From Reticulitermes speratus (lineage: Eukaryota; Arthropoda; Insecta; Blattodea; Rhinotermitidae): 64,000 nt of DNA. This document shows, piece after piece, positions 1 to 11,980 of this stretch. Position 1 is the stretch's first letter, and every line of letters starts with the position of its first letter. A program made the translations under genes and the position numbers. The notes beneath the pieces are model-generated. The model was given only the letters and a program-made list of their open reading frames with translations, ran no database searches and was not told the origin of the DNA. Location of the stretch: the NCBI GenBank assembly GCA_021186555.1, contig JAJKFL010000012.1, positions 1,054,001 to 1,118,000 on the forward strand, written 5' to 3'.

Positions 1-1768
1 TACGCCACAGTGTGCTGTGTCAGAGCAGCAGCCACCACATTACAATACGCCACAGTGTGCTGTCAGAGCAGCAGCCACCACACTACAATACGCCACAGTG
101 TGCTGTCAGAGCAGCAGCCACCACATTACAATATGCCACAGTGTGCTGTGTCAGAGCAGCAGCCACCACATTACAATACGCCACAGTGTGCTGTCAGAGC
201 AGCAGCCACCACATTACAATACGCCACAGTGTGCTGTGTCAGAGCAGCAGCCACCACATTACAATACGCCACAGTGTGCTGTCAGAGCAGCAGCCACCAC
301 ACTACAATACGCCACAGTGTGCTGTCAGAGCAGCAGCCACCACATTACAATATGCCACAGTGTGCTGTGTCAGAGCAGCAGCCACCACATTACAATACGC
401 CACAGTGTGCTGTGTCAGAGCAGCAGCCACCACATTACAATACGCCACAGTGTGCTGTGTCAGAGCAGCAGCCACCACATTACAATACGCCACAGTGTGC
501 TGTCAGAGCAGCAGCCACCACATTACAATATGCCACAGTGTGCTGTGTCAGAGCAGCAGCCACCACATTACAATACGCCACAGTGTGCTGTCAGAGCAGC
601 AGCCACCACATTACAATACGCCACAGTGTGCTGTCAGAGCAGCAGCCAGCACACTACAATACGCCACAGTGTGCTGTCAGAGCAGCAGCCACCACATTAC
701 AATATGCCACAGTGTGCTGTGTCAGAGCAGCAGCCACCACATTACAATACGCCACAGTGTGCTGTCAGAGCAGCAGCCACCACATTACAATATGCCACAG
801 TGTGCTGTGTCAGAGCAGCAGCCACCACATTACAATACGCCACAGTGTGCTGTCAGAGCAGCAGCCACCACATTACAATACGCCACAGTGTGCTGTGTCA
901 GAGCAGCAGCCACCACATTACAATACGCCACAGTGTGCTGTGTCAGAGCAGCAGCCACCACATTACAATACGCCACAGTGTGCTGTGTCAGAGCAGCAGC
1001 CACCACATTACAATACGCCACAGTGTGCTGTGTCAGAGCAGCAGCCACCACATTACAATACGCCACAGTGTGTTGTGTCAGAGCAGCAGCCACCACATTA
1101 CAATACGCCACAGTGTGTTGTGTCAGAGCAGCAGCCACCACATTACAATACGCCACAGTGTGCTGTGTCAGAGCAGCAGCCACCACATTACAATACGCCA
1201 CAGTGTGCTGTGTCAGAGCAGCAGCCACCACATTACAATACGGCACAGTGTGCTGTGTCAGAGCAGCAGCCACCACATTACAATACGCCACAGTGTGCTG
1301 TGTCAGAGCAGCAGCCACCACACTACAATACGACACAGTGTGCTGTGTCAGAGCAGCAGCCACCACATTACAATACGCCACAGTGTGCTGTGTCAGAGCA
1401 GCAGCCACCACATTACAATACGCCACAGTGTGCTGTGTCAGAGCAGCAGCCACCACATTACAATACGCCACAGTGTGCTGTGTCAGAGCAGCAGCCACCA
1501 CATTACAATACGCCACAGTGTGCTGTGTCAGAGCAGCAGCCACCACATTACAATACGCCACAGTGTGCTGTGTCAGAGCAGCAGCCACCACATTACAATA
1601 CGCCACAGTGTGCTGTGTCAGAGCAGCAGCCACCACATTACAATACGCCACAGTGTGCTGTGTCAGAGCAGCAGCCACCACATTACAATACGCCACAGTG
1701 TGCTGTGTCAGAGCAGCAGCCACCACATTACAATACGCCACAGTGTGCTGTGTCAGAGCAGCAGCCAC
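1..1768. repeat. 45-bp tandem array (truncated by window start)
   Basis: A minisatellite runs in from the left edge, with about 39 copies visible. The unit contains CAGAGCAGCAGCCACCACA followed by TTACAATACGCCACAGTG. Two unit lengths occur: 45 bp (GTGCTGTGTCAGAG) and 43 bp (GTGCTGTCAGAG, lacking TG). They are intermixed over roughly the first 850 bp; the rest is an almost uniform run of 45-bp units. Because 45 is a multiple of three and the unit lacks stops in several frames, long overlapping open frames appear on both strands. These are artefacts of the period. The array ends at CAGCCACC before unique DNA. Confidence 0.97.
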
Positions 1769-1871
1769 CTGCACGACAAATTGCCTAAGACACTCCAGTT
1801 GCACCCAACGCTCTACCGCAGTACCTGCACATACCTATAACAGCAGCGGATACCGTGCATATTGGTACAGC

Positions 1872-2176
1872 AGCAGCAATCCCATTACAGGCCTGGACAG
1901 GTCCTTAGGGTTCCAGGAGGTTGAGGCTCCTAGATTTCTAGACAATCGACACATGAAGGTGGTAAGGTTGTCAGCCCTATGCATCGGCCGCCTTTACCCT
2001 CCAGGAAATACTCCTGGTACTCATTTTTGTTAGACGCTGAGTCGACCCCAGGGCCATAGTGCGACCGGAAGGATTATGTCAATGAAAAATTGTAATGACA
2101 CCATCGGGAATCGAACCCGCGACCTTCCGGCTTGTAGCGCAGTGCCTCAACAAACTGCGCCACCGCGTCTGCAGAA
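1872..2176 (-). mobile_element. tRNA-derived SINE, family B
   Basis: Read on the minus strand, this begins with a tRNA-like head containing GGCGCAGTTTGTTGAGGCA (A box region) and GGTCGCGGGTTCGATTCC (B box) at about 2103-2172. A body follows with GGTCGACTCAGCGTC and a 3' part ending near GGCCTGTAATGGGATTGC. The same element recurs at 9309-9600 (plus) and 38529-38836 (minus). Those copies retain a TTTACC-type 3' tail, which identifies this as a SINE rather than a tRNA gene. Confidence 0.85.
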
Positions 2177-2218
2177 AAGCGGATCATGTCTGGGTGATCT
2201 CTAGTCGGTCCGCGTCAC

Positions 2219-2550
2219 ATTGTTACACGGTTCAGTCGGTATAGTGACTAGGCTACAGGATGGACGATCCGGAGTTCGAATCCCGCCAAAGGCAACAGAT
2301 TTTTCTCTTCTCCACGGAGTCCAAACCCGCTCTGGGGCCCACCCAGAGCCCAAACCCGCTCTGAGGCCCACCCAGCCTCCTATTCAACGGATATCGGAGG
2401 CTCTTTCCCCGGGGGTAAAGCGGCCGGGGACTGAAGTTAACCATTCACCTCTATCTAGTACCGGACTTAAGAAAGTGTGGAGCTGTACCTCTACTCCCCG
2501 TGCAGGCCCTAACGGCGTGCACAAAGACAACGCAGGCGACGTCACGTTCA
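2219..2550 (+). mobile_element. tRNA-derived SINE, family A (divergent subfamily)
   Basis: The head carries an A-box-like stretch (TCAGTCGGTATAGTGACTAG) and a B box (GGAGTTCGAATCCCGCC). The family A body follows: the GGGGCCCACCCAG segment, the GGGGGTAAAGCGGCCGGGG segment and a CTGTACCTCTACTCCCC segment. A short internal duplication of the CCAAACCCGCTCTG piece is visible at about 2324-2365. The 3' end has drifted relative to the better copies at 11691 and 25434. Confidence 0.8.
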
Positions 2551-3703
2551 GTTCAAACAGGCGATATTAATGTCGACCGGAACTCCCAGCATTCGTCGCC
2601 TGTTCACTGATGACCTTGCAACAAAACAGCTACAACTTCGAGCCCCGGCGACTGCCCTTCTTCACGGCACAACGAACACAAAGGCCGGAAGAAACTCCAC
2701 CCTCGACAGTGCAGCCCGACCAAGACGAGCGGATACGCCGACAGACAGCCAGCCACGACAAAGAAACGTCTCTCACAGGAAATGGCATTACCGTTACAGT
2801 TGTGCGCTGTAACAGAGGCCCATACTTTGGGGATGACGAACATTACAGGCAGGACGGCGTGACATTAAACTGCTGAGACTGAAGGGTGGCGATATCACAG
2901 ATCTACTGTTGTTGACTCACGAGAACAGCTTTGACCTTGGTGGTGGTGGCGAAGAAGGAAAGTCAGACACTTAGATATTTATGATCAGTGACCGATGTAT
3001 TATAGTTAAAAATACACTGGACCTAAGTGCAGTTGTGTCTTGTGCTTGTGAATTGATGTCATTATTTTGTTTTGATGGTACTGTTTTTAATTTAGGCTTG
3101 TTATGAACTGAACACGTAACAAGTGGCGGCCAGTGGACAGTGACAGATAGTGATATATACACGTCTTTAACAAGATCTATATGTCTTCATGCAAGATTAA
3201 TCCGGAGATAAGCGACATTACCCCGCTGCCAAGGTCAAAGGTGTTCTTGTCAGTCGAGCAGAGTACATATCGTAAGGTAAGGTGTTATTGTCTAGTGTGC
3301 TGAAAAAAACTGATTATAGTTGCTGTTAGTGTTCGGAAGATGGACTTAGTCATCAGCAATAATACGCCATTAAACACATGCACAGTCACATCTATACAAA
3401 CGCGATACAGGCCTATACTTAAACCTCGTTAACGTCAAGGAGAGCGAGGAAGGAATGGGATGTGAAATAAAAGGATCGAGAAAAATAAAAGAGATGGAAA
3501 CGGAGGAAAAAGGGGAAAGAGATATACGTGTGAAAGGGAAAAACACGGAACAAATAAGGCTAATGGACATAAATTGTTTTCCGGCAAAGTAACACTGCGC
3601 ATGCGCTACAGTCTCGATCAGATGACGGGATAGTGTTAGGTTATATAACGAAAGGAGAGACCGTTGAATTGTCAACGGGCATTACACAGTACTTTGTGTA
3701 TCA
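2551..3703. other. no gene recognised
   Basis: No coding exon, RNA gene or recognisable repeat was found. Short open frames have no motif I know. A TGCGCATGCGC palindrome (NRF-1-like) lies near 3597-3607, but the same motif appears at several unrelated places in the window. Confidence 0.5.
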
Positions 3704-3711
3704 GACTAGCT

Positions 3712-5716
3712 CAGCGGTTCCCAAACTTTTTCGGTCCACCGCCCCCTTGGTTCCATATACACACCCACAGCGCCCCCCTAGCTTTATTTTAAAAAACATA
3801 AATGCGCTTTTGTTTCCACTTTTATTTTATATTTAAAAAATCGTTTAAATAAAATTATAAGAGTTAAACTTAATGTTTTATGTGTTAATTAATAAATTAA
3901 AATTTATTATATTTTTATGATTAACAATAATTCATCTAGCAACAGTTTATTAAAACAATATGTGCTTGAATAAGATTCATAAATTAAAATACTAAGAAAT
4001 TTAGTTCATTTTTTATTTTTAACACAAAAATTACTTTATTTGAATTTTATTATAAAAATAAATGCACTACTTGTCTACTAGCGCCCCCCTGTGATAATAA
4101 CAGCGCTCCCTTCCACCTCTCGTACCTATTAGCGCCCCCCTGTGATAATAACAGCGCTCCCTTCCACCTCTCGTACCTATTAGCGCCTCCCTGTGATAAT
4201 AACAGCGCTCCTTCAACCTCTCGTAACTATTAGCGCCCCCCCGTGATAATAACAGCGCTCCTTCAACCTCTCGTAACTATTAGCGCCCCCCTGTGATAAT
4301 AACAGCGCTCCCTTCCACCTCTCGTACCTATTAGCCCCCCTGTGATAATAACAGCGCTCCCTTCAACCTCTCGTAACTATTAGCGCCCCCCTGTGATAAT
4401 AACAGCGCTCCCTTCAACCTCTCGTAACTATTAGCGCCCCCCTGTGATAATAACAGCGCTCCCTTCCACCTCTCGTACCTATTAGCGCCCCCCTGTGATA
4501 ATAACAGCGCTCCCTTCCACCTCTCGTACCTATTAGCGCCCCCCTGTGATAATAACAGCGCTCCCTTCAACCTCTCGTAACTATTAGCGCCCCCCTGTGA
4601 TAACAACAGCGCTCCCTTCCACCTCTCGTACCTATTAGCGCCCCCCTGTGATAACAACAGCGCTCCCTTCCACCTCTCGTACCTATTAGCGCCCCCCTGT
4701 GATAATAACAGCGCTCCCTTCAACCTCTCGTAACTATTAGCGCCCCCCTGTGATAATAACAGCGCTCCCTTCCACCTCTCGTAACTATTAGCGCCCCCTG
4801 TGATAATAACAACGCTCCCTTCAACCTCTCGTAACTATTAGCGCCCCCCTGTGATAACAACAGCGCTCCCTTCAACCTCTCGTACCTATTAGCGCCCCCC
4901 TGTGATAATAACAGCGCTCCCTTCAACCTCTCGTAACTATTAGCGCCCCCCTGTGATAACAACAGCGCTCCCTTCAACCTCTCGTACCTATTAGCGCCCC
5001 CTGTGATAATAACAGCGCTCCCTTCAACCTCTCGTAACTATTAGCGCCCCCCTGTGATAATAACAGCGCTCCCTTCAACCTCTCGTAACTATTAGCGCCC
5101 CCCTGTGATAATAACAGCGCTCCCTTCAACCTCTCGTAACTATTAGCGCCCCCCTGTGATAATAACAGCGCTCCCTTCAACCTCTCGTAACTATTAGCGC
5201 CCCCCTGTGATAATAACAACGCTCCCTTCCACCTCTCGTACCTATTAGCGCCCCCCTGTGATAATAACAGCGCTCCCTTCAACCTCTCGTAACTATTAGC
5301 GCCCCCCTGTGATAATAACAGCGCTCCCTTCAACCTCTCGTAACTATTAGCGCCCCCCTGTGATAACAACAGCGCTCCCTTCAACCTCTCGTAACTATTA
5401 GCGCCCCCCTGTGATAATAACAGCGCTCCCTTCAACCTCTCGTAACTATTAGCGCCCCCCTGTGATAATAACAGCGCTCCCTTCAACCTCTCGTAACTAT
5501 TAGCGCCCCCCTGTGATAATAACAACGCTCCCTTCCACCTCTCGTACCTATTAGCGCCCCCTGTGATAATAACAGCGCTCCCTTCAACCTCTCGTAACTA
5601 TTAGCGCCCCCCTGTGATAATAACAGCGCTCCCTTCAACCTCTCGTAACTATTAGTGCCCACCTCGGTAATCCCACCGCCCCCAGGGGGCGGTACCGCCC
5701 ACTTTGGGAACCACTG
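3712..5716. mobile_element. hAT-like non-autonomous element carrying a 51-bp array
   Basis: The left end starts CAGCGGTTCCCAAACTTTTT. The right end, read in reverse, starts CAGTGGTTCCCAAAGTGGGC. This terminal inverted repeat type is known for hAT-superfamily non-autonomous elements. The flanks are GACTAGCT (3704-3711) and GTCTAGAC (5717-5724): 5 of 8 positions match, and the right copy fits the hAT 8-bp target preference nTCTAGAn. The interior is AT-rich for about 360 bp, then is occupied by a 51-bp tandem array. No transposase is present. The superfamily call rests on TIR type and TSD length. Confidence 0.7.
4079..5659. repeat. 51-bp tandem array inside the hAT-like element
   Basis: There are about 31 head-to-tail copies. 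The unit includes TAGCGCCCCCCTGTGATAAT, AACAGCGCTCCCTTCAACC and TCTCGTAACTAT. Variants include CCTTCCACC with GTACCTAT versus CCTTCAACC with GTAACTAT, ATAACAACA versus ATAATAACA, and differing C-run lengths. The C-run indels break the minus-strand open frames. The GCGCCCCC part of the unit resembles the start of the element itself (CACCGCCCCCTTGG at about 3738), so the array probably arose from element sequence. Confidence 0.95.
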
Positions 5717-5941
5717 GTCTAGACGGACCCACAGGGAAAGTTGATAAGAACACGCGGACAGTCTGTCGTCACAGCACAGTGCAGGACGCAGTACACAAAC
5801 AAACCTTCTGCTACACTACCGAAACGTCTGAGCTGTCGGCATAACCACGACACGTGGTGTGGAGGGACTGTCAATCCGATATAAGCGTCAGAACCGAACA
5901 GGGGACGCCCAAACATATTACAAGCTTGACTTCGTACCCTT

Positions 5942-6195
5942 GGCTCCAGGATAGCTCTGTCAGTATAGTGACTAGACAGCCGGCTGGATGTCCCTGAAAT
6001 CACGGTTCGAATCCGGCACAAGAGATTTCCCTTTTCTCCAAAGAATCCAGACCGGTTCTGGAGCCCACCCAGCCTGCGAGTCACTGGGTGCTGGAGTCTG
6101 ACCCACTCATCTCCACCTTGTACCGACGTTAAAATAAGTGGAGCTATACTCTCACTCCCCCACGTGGTCAAGGCGTGTACAGAGACTTCACCTTA
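5942..6195 (+). mobile_element. tRNA-derived SINE, family A (old copy)
   Basis: The head is GGATAGCTCTGTCAGTATAG with a B box at CACGGTTCGAATCC (about 6002-6015). The body has GGAGCCCACCCAGCCTGC, and the 3' region ends with GACTTCACCTTACC. It is diverged from the young copies and lacks the GGTAAAGCGGCCGGGG block. The 46-bp array begins immediately downstream. Confidence 0.75.
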
Positions 6196-6204
6196 CCAAC
6201 ACGC

Positions 6205-9203
6205 ACAGCAGCCATGGCTGGTACTGCAATGTACCAGTGTTGCAGTAAGTCCCACAGCTATGGCTGGTACTGCAATGTACCAGTGTTGCAGTAAGTCCCA
6301 CAGCTATGGCTGGTACTGCAATGTACCAGTGTTGCAGTAAGTCCCACAGCCATGGCTGGTACTGCAATGTACCAGTGTTGCAGTAAGTCCCACAGCCATG
6401 GCTGGTACTGCAATGTACCAGTGTTGCAGTAAGTCCCACAGCCATGGCTGGTACTGCAATGTACCAGTGTTGCAGTAAGTCCCACAGCTATGGCTGGTAC
6501 TGCAATGTACCAGTGTTGCAGTAAGTCCCACAGCCATGGCTGGTACTGCAATGTACCAGTGTTGCAGTAAGTCCCACAGCCATGGCTGGTACTGCAATGT
6601 ACCAGTGTTGCAGTAAGTCCCACAGCCATGGCTGGTACTGCAATGTACCAGTGTTGCAGTAAGTCCCACAGCTATGGCTGGTACTGCAATGTACCAGTGT
6701 TGCAGTAAGTCCCACAGCCATGGCTGGTACTGCAATGTACCAGTGTTGCAGTAAGTCCCACAGCTATGGCTGGTACTGCAATGTACCAGTGTTGCAGTAA
6801 GTCCCAAGCCATGGCTGGTACTGCAATGTACCAGTGTTGCAGTAAGTCCCACAGCTATGGCTGGTACTGCAATGTACCAGTGTTGCAGTAAGTCCCACAG
6901 CCATGGCTGGTACTGCAATGTACCAGTGTTGCAGTAAGTCCCACAGCCATGGCTGGTACTGCAATGTACCAGTGTTGCAGTAAGTCCCACAGCCATGGCT
7001 GGTACTGCAACGTACCAGTGTTGCAGTAATTCCCACAGCTATGGCTGGTACTGCAACGTACCAGTGTTGCAGTAAGTCCCACAGCCATGGCTGGTACTGC
7101 AACGTACCAGTGTTGCAGTAAGTCCCACAGCTATGGCTGGTACTGCAATGTACCAGTGTTGCAGTAAGTCCCACAGCTATGGCTGGTACTGCAATGTACC
7201 AGTGTTGCAGTAAGTCCCACAGCCATGGCTGGTACTGCAATGTACCAGTGTTGCAGTAAGTCCCACAGCCATGGCTGGTACTGCAATGTACCAGTGTTGC
7301 AGTAAGTCCCACAGCCATGGCTGGTACTGCAATGTACCAGTGTTGCAGTAAGTCCCACAGCCATGGCTGGTACTGCAATGTACCAGTGTTGCAGTAAGTC
7401 CCACAGCCATGGCTGGTACTGCAATGTACCAGTGTTGCAGTAAGTCCCACAGCCATGGCTGGTACTGCAATGTACCAGTGTTGCAGTAAGTCCCACAGCC
7501 ATGGCTGGTACTGCAATGTACCAGTGTTGCAGTAAGTCCCACAGCCATGGCTGGTACTGCAACGTACCAGTGTTGCAGTAATTCCCACAGCTATGGCTGG
7601 TACTGCAACGTACCAGTGTTGCAGTAAGTCCCACAGCCATGGCTGGTACTGCAACGTACCAGTGTTGCAGTAATTCCCACAGCTATGGCTGGTACTGCAA
7701 CGTACCAGTGTTGCAGTAAGTCCCACAGCCATGGCTGGTACTGCAATGTACCAGTGTTGCAGTAAGTCCCACAGCCATGGCTGGTACTGCAACGTACCAG
7801 TGTTGCAGTAAGTCCCACAGCCATGGCTGGTACTGCAACGTACCAGTGTTGCAGTAAGTCCCACAGCCATGGCTGGTACTGCAACGTACCAGTGTTGCAG
7901 TAAGTCCCACAGCCATGGCTGGTACTGCAACGTACCAGTGTTGCAGTAAGTCCCACAGCCATGGCTGGTACTGCAATGTACCAGTGTTGCAGTAAGTCCC
8001 ACAGCCATGGCTGGTACTGCAACGTACCAGTGTTGCAGTAAGTCCCACAGGCATGGCTGGTACTGCAATGTACCAGTGTTGCAGTAAGTCCCACAGCCAT
8101 GGCTGGTACTGCAATGTACCAGTGTTGCAGTAAGTCCCACAGCCATGGCTGGTACTGCAATGTACCAGTGTTGCAGTAAGTCCCACAGCCATGGCTGGTA
8201 CTGCAACGTACCAGTGTTGCAGTAATTCCCACAGCTATGGCTGGTACTGCAACGTACCAGTGTTGCAGTAAGTCCCACAGCCATGGCTGGTACTGCAACG
8301 TACCAGTGTTGCAGTAAGTCCCACAGCCATGGCTGGTACTGCAATGTACCAGTGTTGCAGTAAGTCCCACAGCCATGGCTGGTACTGCAATGTACCAGTG
8401 TTGCAGTAAGTCCCACAGCTATGGCTGGTACTGCAACGTACCAGTGTTGCAGTAAGTCCCACAGCCATGGCTGGTACTGCAACGTACCAGTGTTGCAGTA
8501 AGTCCCACAGCTATGGCTGGTACTGCAATGTACCAGTGTTGCAGTAAGTCTCACAGCTATGGCTGGTACTGCAATGTACCTGTGTTGCAGTAAGTCCCAC
8601 AGTCATGGCTGGTACTGCAATGTACCAGTGTTGCAGTAAGTCCCACAGCCATGGCTGGTACTGCAATGTACCAGTGTTGCAGTAAGTCCCACAGCCATGG
8701 CTGGTACTGCAACGTACCAGTGTTGCAGTAAGTCCCACAGCCATGGCTGGTACTGCAATGTACCAGTGTTGCAGTAAGTCCCACAGCCATGGCTGGTACT
8801 GCAATGTACCAGTGTTGCAGTAAGTCCCACAGCCATGGCTGGTACTGCAATGTACCAGTGTTGCAGTAAGTCCCACAGCCATGGCTGGTACTGCAATGTA
8901 CCAGTGTTGCAGTAAGTCCCACAGCTATGGCTGGTACTGCAATGTACCAGTGTTGCAGTAAGTTCCACAGCCATGGCTGGTACTGCAATGTACCAGTGTT
9001 GCAGTAAGTCCCACAGCCATGGCTGGTACTGCAATGTACCAGTGTTGCAGTAAGTCCCACAGCTATGGCTGGTACTGCAATGTACCAGTGTTGCAGTAAG
9101 TCCCACAGCTATGGCTGGTACTGTAATGTACCAGTGTTGCAGTAAGTCCCACAGCCATGGCTGGTACTGCAATGTACCAGTGTTGCAGTAAGTCCCACAG
9201 CCA
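6205..9203. repeat. 46-bp tandem array with hairpin-forming unit
   Basis: There are about 65 copies. The unit contains the 10-bp palindrome AGCCATGGCT, the paired GGTAC/GTACC, and an 8-bp perfect inverted repeat TACTGCAA...TTGCAGTA with a 10-nt spacer, so nearly the whole unit can fold. Frequent variant sites are CAGCCATGG/CAGCTATGG, GCAATGTACC/GCAACGTACC and GTAAGTCCC/GTAATTCCC. Because 46 is not a multiple of three, an open frame cycles through all three phases; the long minus-strand open frames are artefacts. Confidence 0.97.
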
Positions 9204-9308
9204 GTATTTCTTTTATTGACATCGGTAAACTGACTTCTTAGACTGACTGTTGTTCCTTCTATGACGTTTCGGCTACTACGTACTGTATAGCAAACATATC
9301 CCGGGCGG

Positions 9309-9600
9309 GCACGCGGTGGCGCAGTTGGTTGAGGCACTGCGCTACAAGCCGGAAGGTCGCGGGTTCGATTCCTGATGGTATCATTGGAATATTTCATTCA
9401 CATAATCCTTCCGGCCACACTACGGCCTTGGGGTCGACTCAGCCTCTAACAAGTACCAGAAATATTTTCTGGGGATAAAGGCGGCCGGTGCGTAGGGCTG
9501 GCAACCTTACCACCTTCATGTGCCAATTGTCTAGAATTCTGGGAGCCTTAACCTCCTGGAACCCTAAGTGCCTGTAATGGGATTGCTTTACCTTTACCTA
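9309..9600 (+). mobile_element. tRNA-derived SINE, family B (nearly full length)
   Basis: The tRNA-like head has GGTGGCGCAGTTGGTTGAGG and a B box GGTCGCGGGTTCGATTCC. A GGGGTCGACTCAGCCTC block and the GGCTGGCAACCTTACCACC block follow, and the element ends in GCTTTACCTTTACCTA. This is the best-preserved copy of the family in the window and defines its length as about 290 bp. Confidence 0.87.
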
Positions 9601-10373
9601 TCCCGGACGAAGAACTGGTACTCCTGCTTCCTTACAACTTCACACGCAGTCCCGCTCAACCCGCCTCACTTTGGCCCCACGTAGTCATTTCCTGCCAACA
9701 CACCTATGTACAGTCGCACCCAATTCTGTGGCCTTCACCAAGTGCCCATAGCGAAATATTTTGACGTTACAGCCACAAGACAGCGAAAGTGACAGCTGAC
9801 AGGACTCAAACCCGGGACGACGTATTATTAAGGTGTCAGTTACACGTCAAAACACTTTGCAGTGCGCCACGTGCGAAGGACAGAGCACAAGGTTACGACG
9901 CTGCTCTCTTGTTACGTGTGTAGACGTCTTCAGCACCACGGCGCTGAAAATGGATTTAACACCAAATACTAAGACAGCAGAGGGGGGGGGGGGGGGGGGG
10001 GGGGGGTGTAGTGATGCATTTAGCTACAAACACTGCCTCCATCTTCAGGGCAAGGAAAAGTGTACATTCGTCAGAAACGTGGATATTCACCTACCAGACT
10101 TCACGGTGTAAAAATATCTTACCTGCGTGAGAACCATAAACATCACTAGACAAAACGTACCGTCAGATATTTCAGCAAATTCCGGCCCAAATTAGGGCTT
10201 AAATACAAGGACAGTCCATACAAACCTGCAGATGGTCAGCACGTGTGTTTTGCGGTCTAAATTGCATTTGGAAAACGACGGGTTTGAGGAGAAGTGGTGG
10301 AGGTGGAGGTGGGCGATGTCAGCTGACTGACATGCAGTTATGGCGAAGTGTAACGAGATGCATAGACGGCGAG
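9601..10373. other. no gene recognised; contains a G25 run
   Basis: No exon or known repeat was found. An uninterrupted run of 25 G lies at 9982-10006. Open frames through it have no recognisable protein features. Confidence 0.5.
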
Positions 10374-10690
10374 AAATGTACGTACCGTATAACGTAACAG
10401 CGAGACGCGTTCGCGTAACCATTGTTGCAGTGGAAAAGCAGTAACTATTACATATTCTAAGTGTGTGTCTGTAGCCTTAGTTATCCAGCATGCAAAGCGC
10501 ATGCGCCATGTTATATTGTCATCTGTAGCCTGTCTGGCTGTACCATATCTTTCCACATTATCTCATAAACGGCACGATTTTCGGGAAAAAGTTATTGAAC
10601 ATAAAATGTGTGTTTTGATTTTCTGTACAACTTTTGTGTGAAACATTTCTCATTCTAAGAAGAATTCAGCGAGATATTATCATAAATGTA
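10374..10690 (+). repeat. dispersed ~310-bp repeat, copy 1
   Basis: This stretch, containing GCGCATGCGCCATGTTATATT, CATTATCTCATAAACGGCAC and TTTTGATTTTCTGTACAACT, is highly similar to 51959-52268 in the same orientation. It has no coding potential and no clear terminal repeats. It is probably an unclassified transposable-element fragment. Confidence 0.8.
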
Positions 10691-11013
10691 CGTAGCAAAG
10701 ACCGCCATCCAGAGCCACTCGTATCGACCCACCTTACTGTCATCATGTCACGACCAGCCACCAAAATGCGTCGTGCATTCTCTGACTTCTAAAACCTAGC
10801 TACAGACCCAGCCCATCATAGCCTCAGACATTTCATTACCCAAACAGCAATAGATGACACACAGTCCCTTGTTACGTAACATCCTAAACTGGGCACTAAC
10901 TCCACATATTCCCCCTGCACCCTTTACAGACACTTAATAACACCTACGAGACCACGTGTCACGCCCACATAAACAGATACTTTATTATTATTATAAGGGT
11001 CTATTAGAGCATA

Positions 11014-11166
11014 TACAGGGTCATTATTTTATCTGACCAATATCGTTTGTCACTTCCCGCTGCTTTTCAAACGCGGGTGTGGCCAGGGCACAGGACGACT
11101 ATGGTTTGTACAAGCGAGCAGACAGGAAATGACAAACATATTGGTCACAAAACTTAATGACCGGGC
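11014..11166. mobile_element. Short TIR element (mariner-type MITE)
   Basis: The left end starts TACAGGGTCATTATTTTATC and continues TGACCAATATCGTTTGTCA. The right end read in reverse is GGTCATTAAGTTTTGTGACC followed by AATATGTTTGTCATTTCCTG. The ends pair over about 45 bp. The same TIR type occurs at 36253-36412, and one end is present at 55608-55636. The TACAGGGT start and TA context suggest Tc1/mariner mobilisation. Confidence 0.7.
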
Positions 11167-11690
11167 ACACATAACGGTTTATAAGCACTAGAAGTACGAG
11201 TGGTAAATAACCCACTGGGGAGGAGAGCGGTTGCTTGGGTAAGCGATAAAAGAAACACGCTGTATAATCCGAAACTGCTACCAACAACATAGACAGCGTA
11301 ACGATTTGCAATATCCCACAAGGCAGAAATAACTACACGCACAAAACGCACTTCCACTTGCTCTGTGCGACCGTTGTGACGCTGTCACTGACCAAGAGAC
11401 ACTCGTAAACGACCCAGGGTCGATGTCAGGAGAGGAACACGAATGGCTTCTAACCAGATGCGAGCAGAAGTGGCTGGCCAATGCTGCACAATGATAAACT
11501 TCACACTCTGTACCGCTCAGTGACCAGACAAATGGAAAACGTGATGGTCAGGACATGTAGCACGGACAGGGACACATTAGGAATTCACAAAAAGTTGTCG
11601 CCAGAGAACCAGAAGCAATGTGACCTCTTGGAAGACGTGAACAGATGCGACAATAAAACTGACATTTAAAAAGGGTATCAAGTTGGAAGT

Positions 11691-11980
11691 GGGCCGCGAT
11701 AGCTCAGTCGGTATAGCGACTCGCTACGAGCTGGACGGTCCGGGGATCGAATTCCGGTGGGGGCGAGATTTTCCGCACCCGTCCAGACCGGCCCTGGGGC
11801 CCACCCAACCTCCTGTACTATGGGTAACGCGTCATTCCCGGGGGTAAAGCGGCCGGGGTGTGGCGTTGACCACCTACCCCCCATCTAGCGCCGAGGTTAA
11901 AGAACTAGAGCTATAACTCCGCTACCCCTCTGTGCCTTCACGGCCTGTTCCAGGGTGACCTTGACCTTTACCTTTACCTC
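11691..11980 (+). mobile_element. tRNA-derived SINE, family A (full length)
   Basis: The head is GGGCCGCGATAGCTCAGTCG with a B box GGGGATCGAATTCC. A GACCGGCCCTGGGGCCCACC block and the GGGGGTAAAGCGGCCGGGG block follow, and the 3' end is GACCTTTACCTTTACCTC. The A box/B box spacing and TTTACC tail are those expected of an RNA polymerase III-derived SINE. Confidence 0.88.

Noticed and set aside
10..2033. Very long plus-strand open frames (590-670 codons) with Gln/His/Cys repeats
   Set aside because: They exist in several frames and on both strands because the 45-bp unit is divisible by three and lacks stops. No start context, splice signal or non-repeat domain supports a protein.
9330..9375. A genuine tRNA gene
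   Set aside because: A and B boxes are present, but the sequence continues into a conserved ~290-bp body with a TTTACC tail and recurs elsewhere, which defines a SINE. No clean acceptor stem closes.
6188..9397. Minus-strand frames of up to 596 codons over the 46-bp array
   Set aside because: The period is one more than a multiple of three, so the same peptide set appears in all frames. It is an array artefact.
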